The notes beneath the pieces are model-generated. The model did no database searches and was not told the origin of the DNA. It saw only the letters and a list, made by a program, of their open reading frames with translations. From Caldilineaceae bacterium (GTDB taxonomy: Bacteria > Chloroflexota > Anaerolineae > Caldilineales > Caldilineaceae): a stretch of 51,217 nt of DNA. The position numbers and the translations under genes are program-made. Each line of letters starts with the position of its first letter. Positions within the stretch are counted from its first letter, which is position 1. This document shows positions 7,764-16,895 of this stretch, in pieces. The stretch covers positions 1-51,217 of the forward strand of contig JAHBVH010000060.1 in the NCBI GenBank assembly GCA_019637645.1, given 5' to 3'.

Positions 7764-10133
7764 ATGGAACCACCAATCGCTGACAGCCAAGCCATGGACC
7801 TATCGGCTGATCCTATAACCATTCCCAGTGAAGAGGCTGACCCACGCGCGGCGGTACAACCCGAGCCACCGGCCGTCTTGGGTGAGCTCAAACAGCATGC
7901 CATCAAAAAAGTAGCCGGGGGGCTTCCCGCGGTGGCGTCATCGATGCATTATGCCTGGGAAGAGATGGGCGTCTCGCGCAGTGCCATTACCTTGATGCGC
8001 CTCAACCAGAATGAGGGGATCGACTGCACAAGCTGCGCCTGGCCCGATCCAGATACCGAACGGCATGTCGCCGAATTTTGTGAAAATGGGGCCCGCGCGA
8101 TTGCCGATGAGGCGACTACCCACCGGATCACGGCCGAGTTCTTTGCACGCCAGAGCGTGGTTGACCTTTCCAACCAGAGTGATCACTGGCTTAACAAGCA
8201 AGGACGGTTGACAGAACCGATGGTGTTGCGCGCCAATGCGACCCACTATGAACCGATCAGCTGGGAAGACGCCTTTGCCCTCATCGCCGCCGAACTGCGC
8301 CAAGTAAACACACCCAATGAAGCGGTCTTTTATACCTCTGGGCGCACCAGCAATGAAGCGGCATTTCTCTACCAGCTCTTTGTCCGGCAGTTCGGCACAA
8401 ACAATCTGCCGGACTGCTCTAATATGTGCCACGAATCGACCTCAGTCGCTTTGAGTGAGGCCATTGGTATTGGCAAAGGTACGGTTACGCTGGACGATTT
8501 TACCAAAGCAGATGTGATTTTTCTCATCGGCCAGAACCCCGGCACCAACCATCCGCGCATGCTCAGCGCGCTCCAAGAAGCCAAACGTAACGGCTGTACC
8601 ATCATTGCCGCGAATCCCCTGCCAGAGACGGGCCTCATGCGCTTTAGCCACCCTCAAGAGGTGGGGGGCATGGTGGGCCTGAGCACCGAACTGACCGATC
8701 TTTTTCTGCAAGTACGTATCAATGGTGATATGGCTTTGCTCAAAGGCATCCTCAAAGTGCTATTGGAAGAAGAAGCAGCCAACCCTGGCCGGGTCATCGA
8801 CTACCCCTTTATTCAAGCGCATACTACCGGATTTGCCGACTTTGTGGCTAGCCTTGAGCCGGTTGGCTGGGAGAGCATTGTCGAGCAGAGTGGGCTTACC
8901 CAAGCGCAAATTCGCCAAGCGGCTAAGCTCTTCGCCAACGCAGAGCGCATCATTACTTGTTGGGCCATGGGCCTGACCCAACACAAAAATGGGGTCGGCA
9001 CCATTCAAGAAATCGTCAACCTGCATCTCCTACGTGGGCAAATCGGCAAACCGGGGGCCGGGCTTTGTCCTGTACGTGGTCACAGCAACGTACAAGGTGA
9101 TCGCACAATGGGGATCTGGGAAAAACCCAAGCCAGAGTTTCTCGACCAATTAGCCGCGGAATTCAATTTTACTCCCCCGCGTGAGCATGGCTATGACACC
9201 GTTGCCGCCATCAAAGCCATGCATGCAGGCCAGGTTGCGCTCTTTTTTGCCTTGGGTGGCAACTTTCTCTCGGCCTCGCCAGACACAGCCTACACCGCGA
9301 AGGCACTTAGGCGCTGCCGTTTGACGGTGCAGGTTTCGACCAAACTGAATCGGGCCCATCTGGTCACTGGCAGGCAAGCCTTGATCTTGCCTTGTTTGGG
9401 GCGGACAGAGATCGATGAGCAGGCCACCGGTGTGCAATTTGTCTCGACAGAGAACTCCATGGGCGTCGTTCAGCGTTCCTACGGCCAACTCGCGCCTGGG
9501 TCGCCCCAGCTGCGTACTGACGTAGCGATTGTTCCCGGAGTGGCCCATGCCGTGCTCGGGCCACAATCGACGGTGGATTGGTTGGGATTGGCCGCCAACT
9601 ATGACCGGATTCGTGACCATATTGCCCGGGTCATACCGGGGTTTGAAGAATACAATAGCCGCGTGCGTCAACGCGGTGGCTTCTATCTCCCCAATGCGGC
9701 GCGCGATGGCAAATTTACAACGGCCAGTGGCCGCGCCCACTTTACCGTACAGGAGCTGCCCGATCATCAGTTGCTACCCAACCAACTGGTGATGATGACC
9801 ATCCGCAGTCACGACCAATTTAATACCACAATCTACGACCTGAATGATCGTTACCGTGGCATCCACAATGAACGGCGCGTGGTTCTGCTCAATGCGCAGG
9901 ATATTGCGTCCGCGGGGCTAGCGCCCGGTGACATCGTTGATCTGTTCAGCCATTTTGCGGGAACAGAGCGGGTGGCCCATCGATTTATCGTGGTTGCCTA
10001 CCCGATTCCGCAGGGTTGCGCGGCCACATACTTCCCAGAAACCAATGTCTTGGTGCCGATTGAGAGCATAGCGGATCGGAGCCATACGCCGACCTCGAAG
10101 TTTGTCGTAATCACAATGCGCAAAGCCGTTTAA
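7764..10133 (+). CDS. YdeP/FdhF-type molybdopterin oxidoreductase
   Basis: This is a molybdopterin-dependent oxidoreductase of the YdeP (formate dehydrogenase H-like) family. From ATG 7764 it has 789 residues, the usual family length. The N-terminal GIDCTSCAWPDP block matches the family CxxCAWPD signature, followed by SWEDAF, TSGRTSNEAAFLYQ and the pterin-binding regions GQNPGTNHPRM and RGHSNVQGDRTMG. The C-terminal molydop_binding domain starts near IRSHDQFNTTIYDLNDRYRGI. The physiological substrate of this family is unclear; E. coli YdeP is linked to acid resistance. An open frame extends up to 7497, but the extra residues look non-coding and cover a repeat, so I start at 7764. No accessory subunit is adjacent. 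Confidence 0.88.
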   Translation: MEPPIADSQAMDLSADPITIPSEEADPRAAVQPEPPAVLGELKQHAIKKVAGGLPAVASSMHYAWEEMGVSRSAITLMRLNQNEGIDCTSCAWPDPDTERHVAEFCENGARAIADEATTHRITAEFFARQSVVDLSNQSDHWLNKQGRLTEPMVLRANATHYEPISWEDAFALIAAELRQVNTPNEAVFYTSGRTSNEAAFLYQLFVRQFGTNNLPDCSNMCHESTSVALSEAIGIGKGTVTLDDFTKADVIFLIGQNPGTNHPRMLSALQEAKRNGCTIIAANPLPETGLMRFSHPQEVGGMVGLSTELTDLFLQVRINGDMALLKGILKVLLEEEAANPGRVIDYPFIQAHTTGFADFVASLEPVGWESIVEQSGLTQAQIRQAAKLFANAERIITCWAMGLTQHKNGVGTIQEIVNLHLLRGQIGKPGAGLCPVRGHSNVQGDRTMGIWEKPKPEFLDQLAAEFNFTPPREHGYDTVAAIKAMHAGQVALFFALGGNFLSASPDTAYTAKALRRCRLTVQVSTKLNRAHLVTGRQALILPCLGRTEIDEQATGVQFVSTENSMGVVQRSYGQLAPGSPQLRTDVAIVPGVAHAVLGPQSTVDWLGLAANYDRIRDHIARVIPGFEEYNSRVRQRGGFYLPNAARDGKFTTASGRAHFTVQELPDHQLLPNQLVMMTIRSHDQFNTTIYDLNDRYRGIHNERRVVLLNAQDIASAGLAPGDIVDLFSHFAGTERVAHRFIVVAYPIPQGCAATYFPETNVLVPIESIADRSHTPTSKFVVITMRKAV

Positions 10134-10479
10134 CGCCCTGAGCAGGGTCTACTCATAGCATCATAGAAAAGCGCTAGCCGGGTCATGGACCCGGCTAGCG
10201 CTTTTCTATTGAATTATTTTCTTATCTCCAGCACGCTATGATGCCGATGGGACGGACGGAGCGCTCGCCATACCCCCAACTGTCCATCTGACTAGGCCAC
10301 AAACTGGATACCGCAACAGGGTAAACCGCAATGATTATCTGCTATAGTTGCGATGAAGCTGCGCAGGATGCTGAGAAGCGCCAGAGATGATAAGCAGGTA
10401 TGCTCAGCCATTCGCGGATAACAAGTTATGGTGCTTGCCTTGTGACAAGCACTTTTACAAATATCTAAGGAGGTACTCC
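10134..10479. other. Intergenic region before the DASS transporter
   Basis: This 346-bp gap contains the strong hairpin at 10163-10209. The rest up to the AAGGAGGT site at about 10470 shows no gene. An open frame begins at 10387, but the ribosome binding site clearly selects ATG 10480. Confidence 0.5.
10163..10209. terminator. Perfect 22-bp hairpin, bidirectional terminator
   Basis: Arms 10163-10184 and 10188-10209 are perfectly complementary over 22 bp with a 3-base loop (atg). The GC-rich stem core (gctagccgggtc) ends in cttttctat on the plus strand, a rho-independent layout. It stands about 30 bp after the stop codon of the molybdopterin oxidoreductase gene and before the transporter gene. 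Confidence 0.8.
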
Positions 10480-11937
10480 ATGGCTACATCTTTATCCTCA
10501 CGTCGGGTTGCACCGATGCCCAAAGTAGGTCCAAGCCATACCAATCTCATCCCGTTGCTCGTGACCATCGCGGTGGGCGTTGCCATCTGGTTTATTCCCC
10601 CACCGGCAGGCGTCGCCATCGAAGCTTGGCATCTCTTGGCTATCTTCGTAGCGACCATTGTCGGTATTATTCTGAAGCCCCTGCCGATGGGTGCAGTGGC
10701 AATCGCTGGGATTATGGCAACCGCTCTCACTGGCACCCTCACGATCGGGAATGCCCTCAGCGGTTTTGGTAACTCAGTAATCTGGTTAATCGTCGTAGCT
10801 TTCTTTATTGCGCGCGGCTTTATTAAGACGGGCCTGGGCGCACGCATTGCGTATCTCTTTGTCTCTTTGTTGGGCAAAAAGACGTTAGGGCTGGGGTATG
10901 GGTTGATTGCCACCGACTTGGTATTGGCCCCCGCCATCCCTAGTAACACGGCCCGTGCCGGTGGTGTTGTTTATCCGATCTTACGGTCATTGTCCGAAGC
11001 TTATAACAGCCGACCAGACGATGGCACGGCGCGGCGCATGGGTGCATACCTAACCAAGACGGCCTTCCAAGGCACCGTCATCACCAGTGCCATGTTTTTA
11101 ACGGCCATGGCGGCCAATCCGCTGGCGGCCAAGCTGGCGGCGGATATGGGCATTGAGATCTCTTGGGGTGGCTGGGCATTGGCGGCGCTGGTCCCTGGTC
11201 TCGTGAGTCTGTTGGTGGTGCCGTTCTTGCTCTATAAGCTCTATCCGCCAGAAGTCAAAGAGACGCCGAATGCAGCCAAAATGGCGAATGAAGAGCTGGC
11301 CAAGATGGGCCCCATGAAGGGCAGCGAATGGACAATGCTCTTTGCCTTTGTCATGCTTCTGGTGCTCTGGATCTTCGGTAGCCAATTGAGCATCGACAGC
11401 ACTAGTGCAGCCTTGGTTGGGCTCGTCGTCCTGCTCTTGGCCAGTGTGTTGACCTGGGACGACATCCTCAATGAACGCGGGGCTTGGGATACGTTAGTCT
11501 GGTTCGCGGCCTTGGTGATGATGGCGACCTTCCTCAACACCTTGGGACTGATCCCCTGGTTCAGCGAAACGGTTGGCCGCTACTTTGAGGGCGTGAATTG
11601 GCTCTGGGCGTTCTTGGGCTTGAGCGTGATCTACTTCTACAGTCACTATCTCTTTGCCAGCAATACGGCCCATGTTAGCTCTATGTATGCAGCGTTTCTG
11701 GCCGTAGCGGTCGCCGTGGGCACCCCGCCCCTGTTGGCCGCCCTTGTCCTGGCCTTCTTCAGCAACTTGTTCAGCAGCATGACCCACTATGGCACAGGGC
11801 CTGCCCCCGTCTTGTTCGGCTCGGGCTATGTAGACATCGGTAGCTGGTGGCGGCTTGGGTTCATTGTTAGCGTCGTCAATATCGTGATTTGGCTCGGCCT
11901 CGGCAGCATCTGGTGGAAAGTGATCGGGCTTTGGTAA
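10480..11937 (+). CDS. DASS family dicarboxylate/Na+ symporter
   Basis: This 485-residue polytopic membrane protein of the divalent anion:Na+ symporter family (2-oxoglutarate/malate translocator, SodiT1/CitT type) has about a dozen hydrophobic segments. It has the family blocks FGNSVIWLIVVAFFIARGF, APAIPSNTARAGG (the SNT motif) and SHYLFASNTAHVSSMY (second SNT), the Na+ and carboxylate binding clamps. The start is fixed by TAAGGAGGT just upstream of ATG 10480. It sits 97 bp before the sdhABCD operon, so it most likely imports succinate, fumarate or malate for that enzyme; this is inference from context. A hairpin at 11972-12011 separates it from sdhA. Confidence 0.9.
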   Translation: MATSLSSRRVAPMPKVGPSHTNLIPLLVTIAVGVAIWFIPPPAGVAIEAWHLLAIFVATIVGIILKPLPMGAVAIAGIMATALTGTLTIGNALSGFGNSVIWLIVVAFFIARGFIKTGLGARIAYLFVSLLGKKTLGLGYGLIATDLVLAPAIPSNTARAGGVVYPILRSLSEAYNSRPDDGTARRMGAYLTKTAFQGTVITSAMFLTAMAANPLAAKLAADMGIEISWGGWALAALVPGLVSLLVVPFLLYKLYPPEVKETPNAAKMANEELAKMGPMKGSEWTMLFAFVMLLVLWIFGSQLSIDSTSAALVGLVVLLLASVLTWDDILNERGAWDTLVWFAALVMMATFLNTLGLIPWFSETVGRYFEGVNWLWAFLGLSVIYFYSHYLFASNTAHVSSMYAAFLAVAVAVGTPPLLAALVLAFFSNLFSSMTHYGTGPAPVLFGSGYVDIGSWWRLGFIVSVVNIVIWLGLGSIWWKVIGLW

Positions 11938-11971
11938 GGGTCAGCTTACCCCGAAACTGACAGCATGGCAA

Positions 11972-12011
11972 CAACAGGGATGGGATGGCTCGGAAGATCC
12001 CACCCCTGTTG
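11972..12011. terminator. Hairpin between transporter and sdhA
   Basis: Arms CAACAGGGATGGGAT (11972-11986) and ATCCCACCCCTGTTG (11997-12011) pair at 14 of 15 positions around a 10-base loop. There is no T-run, so it may be a partial terminator, an mRNA-stability element or an attenuator that sets the ratio of transporter to dehydrogenase. Confidence 0.55.
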
Positions 12012-12033
12012 ACAAGGAAGATGGGAAGAAAAC

Positions 12034-13824
12034 ATGGCGAAGATTATTACACATGATGTCCTGATCGTCGGGGCTGGGCTGGCAGGAACGTGGGCCGCTT
12101 TGGTGGCCGCCCGCGAAGGGGTCAAGGATGTCGGGGTCCTCTCCAAAATTCATCCGCTACGGTCGCACAGCGGGGCAGCCCAAGGCGGCATTGCGGCGGC
12201 GCTGGGCAATACCCGCCCGGTCGCGGGTACGGGGCCACGCGGCCCCCTGGAACAGGTCCCCACTAGTGAACCCGCGGCGGATAGTCCCGAACTCCACCTA
12301 TTCGATACCATCAAGGGTTCGGACTGGCTAGGCGACCAAGACGCGATCCGAGTGTTGGTTGAAGACGCGCCCAAAATGATCTATGAATACGAACACTTGG
12401 GCTGTGTCTTTAGTCGCACCGATGACGGGCGCATCAACCAACGCCGCTTTGGGGGACACAGCACACCCCGGGCCTGCTTCGCAGCCGACTGGACCGGCCA
12501 TGTGCTCTTGCACACAGCCTATGAACAGGCGCTCCGGCACAATGTCAAGTTCTACAGCGAATGGTACTGTATGGAATTGATCATTGAAGAGGGCATCTGT
12601 CGCGGCGTGGTGGCCCTTAACATCGAGACGGGCGAAATCATCACCATGCGCGCCAAGGCCGTGATGTTTGGCACCGGTGGCTATGGGCGGGCCTATAAGA
12701 TCACCTCCAACGCTTTTGCCAACACAGGGGATGGGGTTGCCATTGCCTACAACGCGGGGGTGCCGCTGATGGATATGGAGTTCGTCCAGTTTCACCCCAC
12801 CGGCCTCTACCGCCATGGGATCCTCATGAGTGAAGCCTGTCGTGGTGAAGGTGGGTATTTGCTCAACAACCGGAATGAACGCTTTATGGAACGCTACGCC
12901 CCCGACAAGATGGAACTTGGCCCGCGTGATTTGGTCAGCCGCTCCGAACAGCAGGAGATCAATGAAGGACGTGGCGTCATGGCCGACGGCCAGGGGATCT
13001 TCCTTGATCTGCGCCATTTGGGGCGCGAGATGATCATGGAGCGGCTGCCCCAAGTGCGCGAAATTGCGATCAACTTTGTGGGCGTGGACCCCATTGATGC
13101 CCTCGTGCCCATCCAACCTACGGCTCATTACAGCATGGGCGGTATCCCCACCGACATCAACGGCCAAGTGATCGCCGATGCCAGTGGTACACCCCTCACC
13201 GGCTTTTTTGCGGCGGGCGAAGTGGCCTGTGTCAGCGTCCACGGGGCAAATCGCTTGGGCACAAATAGCTTGCTAGAAGCATCCGTTTTCGGGCGACGTG
13301 CTGGCTATGCCATCACCGAATTTATCAAGGGTGGTGCCGCCTTACACCCCATTACCGGCGATCCGGCGGCGCGCAGCCAAGCCCGTGTACAGGCTCTACT
13401 CGACCGCGACGGTGACATTCTGGTGGAACATATCGCCCAAGAGCTCAAGCAAACCATGACGGATCATTGTGGGGTCTTCCGCGATGGCGAGCGTTTGCAA
13501 AAAGCCATGCGCGATATCAAACGCCTTCAGGAACAGTTTGGACAGGCCCGGGTGATGGATAAGAGCAAACGGTTTAACACCGACCTGCTCGCGGCTATCG
13601 AAGCTGATCACCTTCTCACCTTTAGTGAAGTGATTGTGGCTGGTGCGCTTGCCCGGACCGAGAGCCGTGGCGCCCACTCGCGCACCGATTATACCAAGCG
13701 CGATGACGCGCATTGGCTCAAGCACACCGTCGCGCACAAGGGCAGCACCGCTGAACCACAGTTAAGCTATAAAGAAGTCTTCATTGATTGGGAGAAGTAT
13801 CCACCACAGGAGCGGAAATATTGA
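12034..13824 (+). CDS. sdhA: Succinate dehydrogenase/fumarate reductase flavoprotein subunit
   Basis: This catalytic subunit of complex II carries covalent FAD and oxidises succinate to fumarate (or the reverse). It shows the dinucleotide fold [10 protein letters not shown] near residue 12, the histidyl-FAD segment [16 protein letters not shown] (His near residue 48), [32 protein letters not shown], the substrate-site [10 protein letters not shown], and [22 protein letters not shown]. At 596 residues it is normal. An extra Pro/Gly-rich stretch at about 60-86 ([20 protein letters not shown]) interrupts the usual AALGN...ELHLFDT junction. It is the first gene of the sdh operon, 35 bp before sdhB. 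The preceding dicarboxylate transporter supports a role in C4-dicarboxylate oxidation. Confidence 0.96.
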   Translation: MAKIITHDVLIVGAGLAGTWAALVAAREGVKDVGVLSKIHPLRSHSGAAQGGIAAALGNTRPVAGTGPRGPLEQVPTSEPAADSPELHLFDTIKGSDWLGDQDAIRVLVEDAPKMIYEYEHLGCVFSRTDDGRINQRRFGGHSTPRACFAADWTGHVLLHTAYEQALRHNVKFYSEWYCMELIIEEGICRGVVALNIETGEIITMRAKAVMFGTGGYGRAYKITSNAFANTGDGVAIAYNAGVPLMDMEFVQFHPTGLYRHGILMSEACRGEGGYLLNNRNERFMERYAPDKMELGPRDLVSRSEQQEINEGRGVMADGQGIFLDLRHLGREMIMERLPQVREIAINFVGVDPIDALVPIQPTAHYSMGGIPTDINGQVIADASGTPLTGFFAAGEVACVSVHGANRLGTNSLLEASVFGRRAGYAITEFIKGGAALHPITGDPAARSQARVQALLDRDGDILVEHIAQELKQTMTDHCGVFRDGERLQKAMRDIKRLQEQFGQARVMDKSKRFNTDLLAAIEADHLLTFSEVIVAGALARTESRGAHSRTDYTKRDDAHWLKHTVAHKGSTAEPQLSYKEVFIDWEKYPPQERKY

Positions 13825-13859
13825 TGTGGGTGCGATGAAGCGAGGAAAAGGACAGCATT

Positions 13860-14681
13860 ATGTTTGATTTATTTCAACGCAAAGCCTCAGCGGAAGTGAA
13901 AGCGCGTGCGAGTTGTACCGTTCGTGTACAGCGCTTCAATCCCGATGTGGATCGCAAGCCCTACCTGCAAGAGTTTACGGTGCCGATGACGCCGGAAACG
14001 ACCTTGCTCGATGCGCTGCACTATATTAAGACAGAAGTGGATGGCAGCCTGACCTTCCGCCGTTCCTGTCGCCACGCCATCTGCGGTTCATGCGCCATGA
14101 ATGTCAATGGCAGCAACGACCTTGTCTGTCATCGCAACTTGGCCCAGAGTCTGGATGCGAGCGGCACTGTGACCATCCGCCCGCTGCCCTACTTACCCAT
14201 CATCAAGGATTTGGTCGTTGATCGCAGCACCTTTTGGGCCCAATATGAACGGGTGAAGCCGTGGCTCGTCCCGCCTGAGGATACGCCCGAGAAGGAATTT
14301 CGCGTCAGCCCAGAAGAGGTGGCGGCGATTCATAATGCCGAAACCTGCATCATGTGTGGGGCCTGTTACTCGTCCTGCCAAGTGGTAGCGATGAACAAGA
14401 AATACATCGGCCCCCATGCGCTGCTCAAGAGTTTCCTGCGCACCCTCGATCCACGCGATACTATCCCTGGGGAACGCCTCCAAGAGGTGGGGACCGATGA
14501 AGGGGTCTATCGCTGTCACACGATCTTTAATTGTATTGACGCTTGTCCCAAGGGGCTGAATCCCACCGAGGCGATTGAAAGCCTGCGCAAGCTAGCCCAG
14601 CGGCGCATTGCTTTTGAAGAAGAACGGGCGGAGCGGCAGAAGCAGCTCACCGCGTCAGCAAGTAGCGGGCCAACCGCGTAG
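13860..14681 (+). CDS. sdhB: Succinate dehydrogenase iron-sulfur subunit
   Basis: This 273-residue electron-transfer subunit of complex II holds three clusters. The [2Fe-2S] ligands lie in CRHAICGSC followed by VCH (about residues 62-84), the [4Fe-4S] set in CIMCGACYSSC (about 162), and the [3Fe-4S] set in CHTIFNCIDACPKGLNP (about 218). The TxLxAL and RRSCRHAICGSCAM blocks are standard. It passes electrons from SdhA FAD to quinone at the membrane subunits. It sits between sdhA (35 bp) and sdhC (12 bp), clearly one operon. The C-terminal tail is slightly long and charged. Confidence 0.96.
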   Translation: MFDLFQRKASAEVKARASCTVRVQRFNPDVDRKPYLQEFTVPMTPETTLLDALHYIKTEVDGSLTFRRSCRHAICGSCAMNVNGSNDLVCHRNLAQSLDASGTVTIRPLPYLPIIKDLVVDRSTFWAQYERVKPWLVPPEDTPEKEFRVSPEEVAAIHNAETCIMCGACYSSCQVVAMNKKYIGPHALLKSFLRTLDPRDTIPGERLQEVGTDEGVYRCHTIFNCIDACPKGLNPTEAIESLRKLAQRRIAFEEERAERQKQLTASASSGPTA

Positions 14682-14693
14682 AAGGAATTTACC

Positions 14694-15041
14694 ATGTATC
14701 TATCCACCGGTTTTATCAGCTTCTTCCTGCGCCGCCTGACGGGGGTTGCGCTGGTCTTCTATCTCTTCCTGCACATGTGGGTGATCGGGTCGGCCACGCA
14801 GGGAGCCGCGGTCTTTGACGAGCGGCTCAACATGGTGCAGACCCCCTTCTTCAAGGTTGCGGAGGTTCTGCTGCTGGCGGCGGTGGTCTACCACGCCTTT
14901 GATGGCATCCGCCTGTTGCTGGTGCACTACTTCAATATCACCAGCTACCGCAAAAGCCTTTTCTATGCCGCCTTTGCCATTGCCGCGCTCCTAACGATTG
15001 CGGGTGGCATCCCGATCTTGCTCTTTATGCTGGAAGGATAG
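14694..15041 (+). CDS. sdhC: Succinate dehydrogenase cytochrome b subunit
   Basis: This 115-residue membrane anchor has three transmembrane helices (about 10-30, 52-75 and 88-110). RLTGVALVFYLFLHMW carries the conserved Arg and the candidate haem-ligand His. A second His group is in VYHAFDGIRLLLVHYF. It binds haem b and forms part of the quinone site together with SdhD. AAGGAATTTACC precedes ATG 14694, 12 bp after sdhB. Length and topology are typical of the Sdh_cyt family. Confidence 0.9.
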   Translation: MYLSTGFISFFLRRLTGVALVFYLFLHMWVIGSATQGAAVFDERLNMVQTPFFKVAEVLLLAAVVYHAFDGIRLLLVHYFNITSYRKSLFYAAFAIAALLTIAGGIPILLFMLEG

Positions 15042-15050
15042 GAGGGTTTT

Positions 15051-15377
15051 ATGCGTGTCTTTCAATTACAACGCATCAGCGCCATTGCGCTCTTGGTCTT
15101 CTTGACCATTCATATGATCGTAGTCCATTATCCACCGTTTCATATTGACTTTGCCCGCATCACGGAACGGATGCAGGACCCGGTGTGGAAGGCCATCGAC
15201 ATTGCCTTTCTCTTCTTTGTGCTGATCCATGCCTTGACGGGTGCCTATGCCGTGATCATCGACGTGGAACGGTTTAGCCGCTTCAAGCGCGTGCTAGCAG
15301 GTGCTGCGATGCTGGCAGGCATTTGGGGTATGTATTATGGAACGATCACCATTCTTTCCTTTCAGCCTCCCCTTTAG
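15051..15377 (+). CDS. sdhD: Succinate dehydrogenase hydrophobic membrane anchor
   Basis: This 108-residue protein has three hydrophobic helices and the paired motif RISAIALLVFLTIHMI plus FVLIHALTGAYAV, giving one conserved His per helix pair as expected for the second haem/quinone subunit of complex II. It begins 9 bp after sdhC with a good GGAGGG ribosome site. Its own N-terminus resembles SdhC-type sequences, so the two anchors are probably ancient paralogues. It is the last gene of the operon. Confidence 0.85.
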   Translation: MRVFQLQRISAIALLVFLTIHMIVVHYPPFHIDFARITERMQDPVWKAIDIAFLFFVLIHALTGAYAVIIDVERFSRFKRVLAGAAMLAGIWGMYYGTITILSFQPPL

Positions 15378-15414
15378 CCGCCCTATGCGCATAAGCCCTA
15401 GAGAGACTACCCCT

Positions 15415-15580
15415 CATGGCACCAGCCATCCGCGATGTGCGCCGTTCATGCCCATCAGGGAGACTGGTGCCATGGCCTGCCGCTGTCGCGATGGGCGATC
15501 ACGACTTAGTATCTATCCTGAAATTTCTGTGACCGCCTCACGCGACGGCAGGCTGGACGGGAACCACAACCAATTTCAGG
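15415..15580. terminator. Inverted-repeat cluster between convergent sdhD and aminotransferase
   Basis: The 211-bp gap between convergent genes contains several nested inverted repeats: CATGGCACCAG (15415-15425) with CTGGTGCCATG (15464-15474), CCTGCCG/CGGCAGG at about 15477 and 15546, and CCTGAAATT (15517-15525) with AATTTCAGG (15572-15580). It probably ends transcription from both sides. There is no long T-run, so the mechanism is uncertain. Confidence 0.45.
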
Positions 15581-15588
15581 CTAAGTTC

Positions 15589-16845
15589 TTAGCCTAGATA
15601 ACGCAGCGCGGCTGCTCTAAATTCCGCGGCGCGTTCGAGCACAATCTCCACATCGTCATTGATCGTCACGCCAAATGCCGAGCCGAGACCGGGGTCGGCA
15701 ACGCCGATGCTAATGTTCATTGCCCGGGCCAGCAGATCATCGGTTTGGGGCAGCATCCCTTTGGTATACTTCATTGCACCGCCCCGATCCGCATAGTGGG
15801 GGCAGGTGAAGGAACACCAGTTCGGGTTGACCAAGCGCTGTTCCAATAAATGCTCCATATTGTTATAGACATGCCAGCCCGCCTCGGCAATCACCTTGTT
15901 GTTGAGTTCCGCCGCCACTTTCCGCGCAATCGCTGCCGTGGGGAAGATCACCGTCAACATCGTCGCAATATCGCCAGCCGGATCGGGCAAGAAACGGAAC
16001 TGCAAGCCGGGGAGGTCGGCAATGGATTCGTGAAAGAGCGCTTTATTACGACGGAGGTGGGCCACCAACTTGGACATCTTTGCTAATTGGGCTAGCAACA
16101 CAGCCGCTTGGATCTCGGTGAAGCGAAAATCGAGGCCCAGAAAAGGGCGTTGGCCAACTTCCACACCACTGCGCAGCGGCAGATGCCCTTGGTCATGAAA
16201 GGCAAAGCAGCGCTTATAGAGCGCTTCGTCTTTCATGATGAGCATCCCACCGTCGCCAGCCGTAATCGTCTTATAGACATTGAAGCTGAAGGTACCAATG
16301 TCCCCAACGGTGCCAATAGCCTTGCCTTTGTAGGACGCGCCAAAGGCTTGTGCACAATCTTCAATCAAATAGAGGCCATGCTCGTCGGCAATGGCTTTGA
16401 GTTCATCGAGCCGTGCCGGGTTCCCCATCATATGCACAACCATAATGGCCTTGGTACGCGGGGTGATCCGTCGGCGCACATCGGCTGGATCGAGGTTGAA
16501 AGTTTCATCGATCTCGGCTAATACAGGTACGGCATGCGCATAGACAATCGATGAAATACTCGCGACAAAGGTAAAGCCGGGCACAATCACCTCATCGCCA
16601 GGGCCGATACCAAGCGCAGCGAGCGCAATAAAGAGGGCAGAAGTCCCCGAATTGACGGCTAGCGCATACGGAACACCAGATTGGGCGGCAATCCGTTCTT
16701 CAAACTTGCGCACCTTCCCCTGGAAATGCGGGTTATGTACACCGGCGGGCGCAACGTCGTAGCGATATAAATAGCCAGAGCGTAACACCTCTAAGACTTC
16801 TTTGATCTCCTCTTCCCCAATGAGCTCCATTCCTGGTCCTGGCAT
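15589..16845 (-). CDS. DegT/DnrJ/EryC1/StrS family aminotransferase
   Basis: This 418-residue PLP enzyme of the sugar aminotransferase family usually transfers an amino group to a nucleotide-linked ketosugar or ketocyclitol. The GTSALFIAL and GDEVIVPGFTFVAS blocks, the cofactor-contacting DCAQAFGASYKGK and the PLP lysine in FSFNVYKTITAGDGG (about residue 190) are all present; GDGG replaces the more common GEGG. AAGGAGAT precedes ATG 16845. It lies 50 bp downstream of the LacI gene on the same strand, so the regulator and enzyme probably form one transcript. No nucleotide-sugar partner genes are nearby, which leaves the substrate open. Confidence 0.88.
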   Translation of the reverse strand: MPGPGMELIGEEEIKEVLEVLRSGYLYRYDVAPAGVHNPHFQGKVRKFEERIAAQSGVPYALAVNSGTSALFIALAALGIGPGDEVIVPGFTFVASISSIVYAHAVPVLAEIDETFNLDPADVRRRITPRTKAIMVVHMMGNPARLDELKAIADEHGLYLIEDCAQAFGASYKGKAIGTVGDIGTFSFNVYKTITAGDGGMLIMKDEALYKRCFAFHDQGHLPLRSGVEVGQRPFLGLDFRFTEIQAAVLLAQLAKMSKLVAHLRRNKALFHESIADLPGLQFRFLPDPAGDIATMLTVIFPTAAIARKVAAELNNKVIAEAGWHVYNNMEHLLEQRLVNPNWCSFTCPHYADRGGAMKYTKGMLPQTDDLLARAMNISIGVADPGLGSAFGVTINDDVEIVLERAAEFRAAALRYLG

Positions 16846-16895
16846 GTAACATCTCCTTCTACTTTACAAATGATCATTCCCTTATAGCTGCGGCA

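Noticed and set aside
9150..9767. 205-residue minus-strand open frame inside the molybdopterin oxidoreductase gene
   Set aside because: It is antisense to conserved domains and shows no family signature.
12328..13242. 304-residue open frame on the minus strand inside sdhA
   Set aside because: It lies wholly opposite a clearly conserved gene, has no recognisable motif, and its composition is what the reverse of GC-rich coding gives.
15378..15588. tRNA or small RNA between sdhD and the aminotransferase gene
   Set aside because: The inverted repeats do not form a cloverleaf and no anticodon arm or CCA-like end is present.
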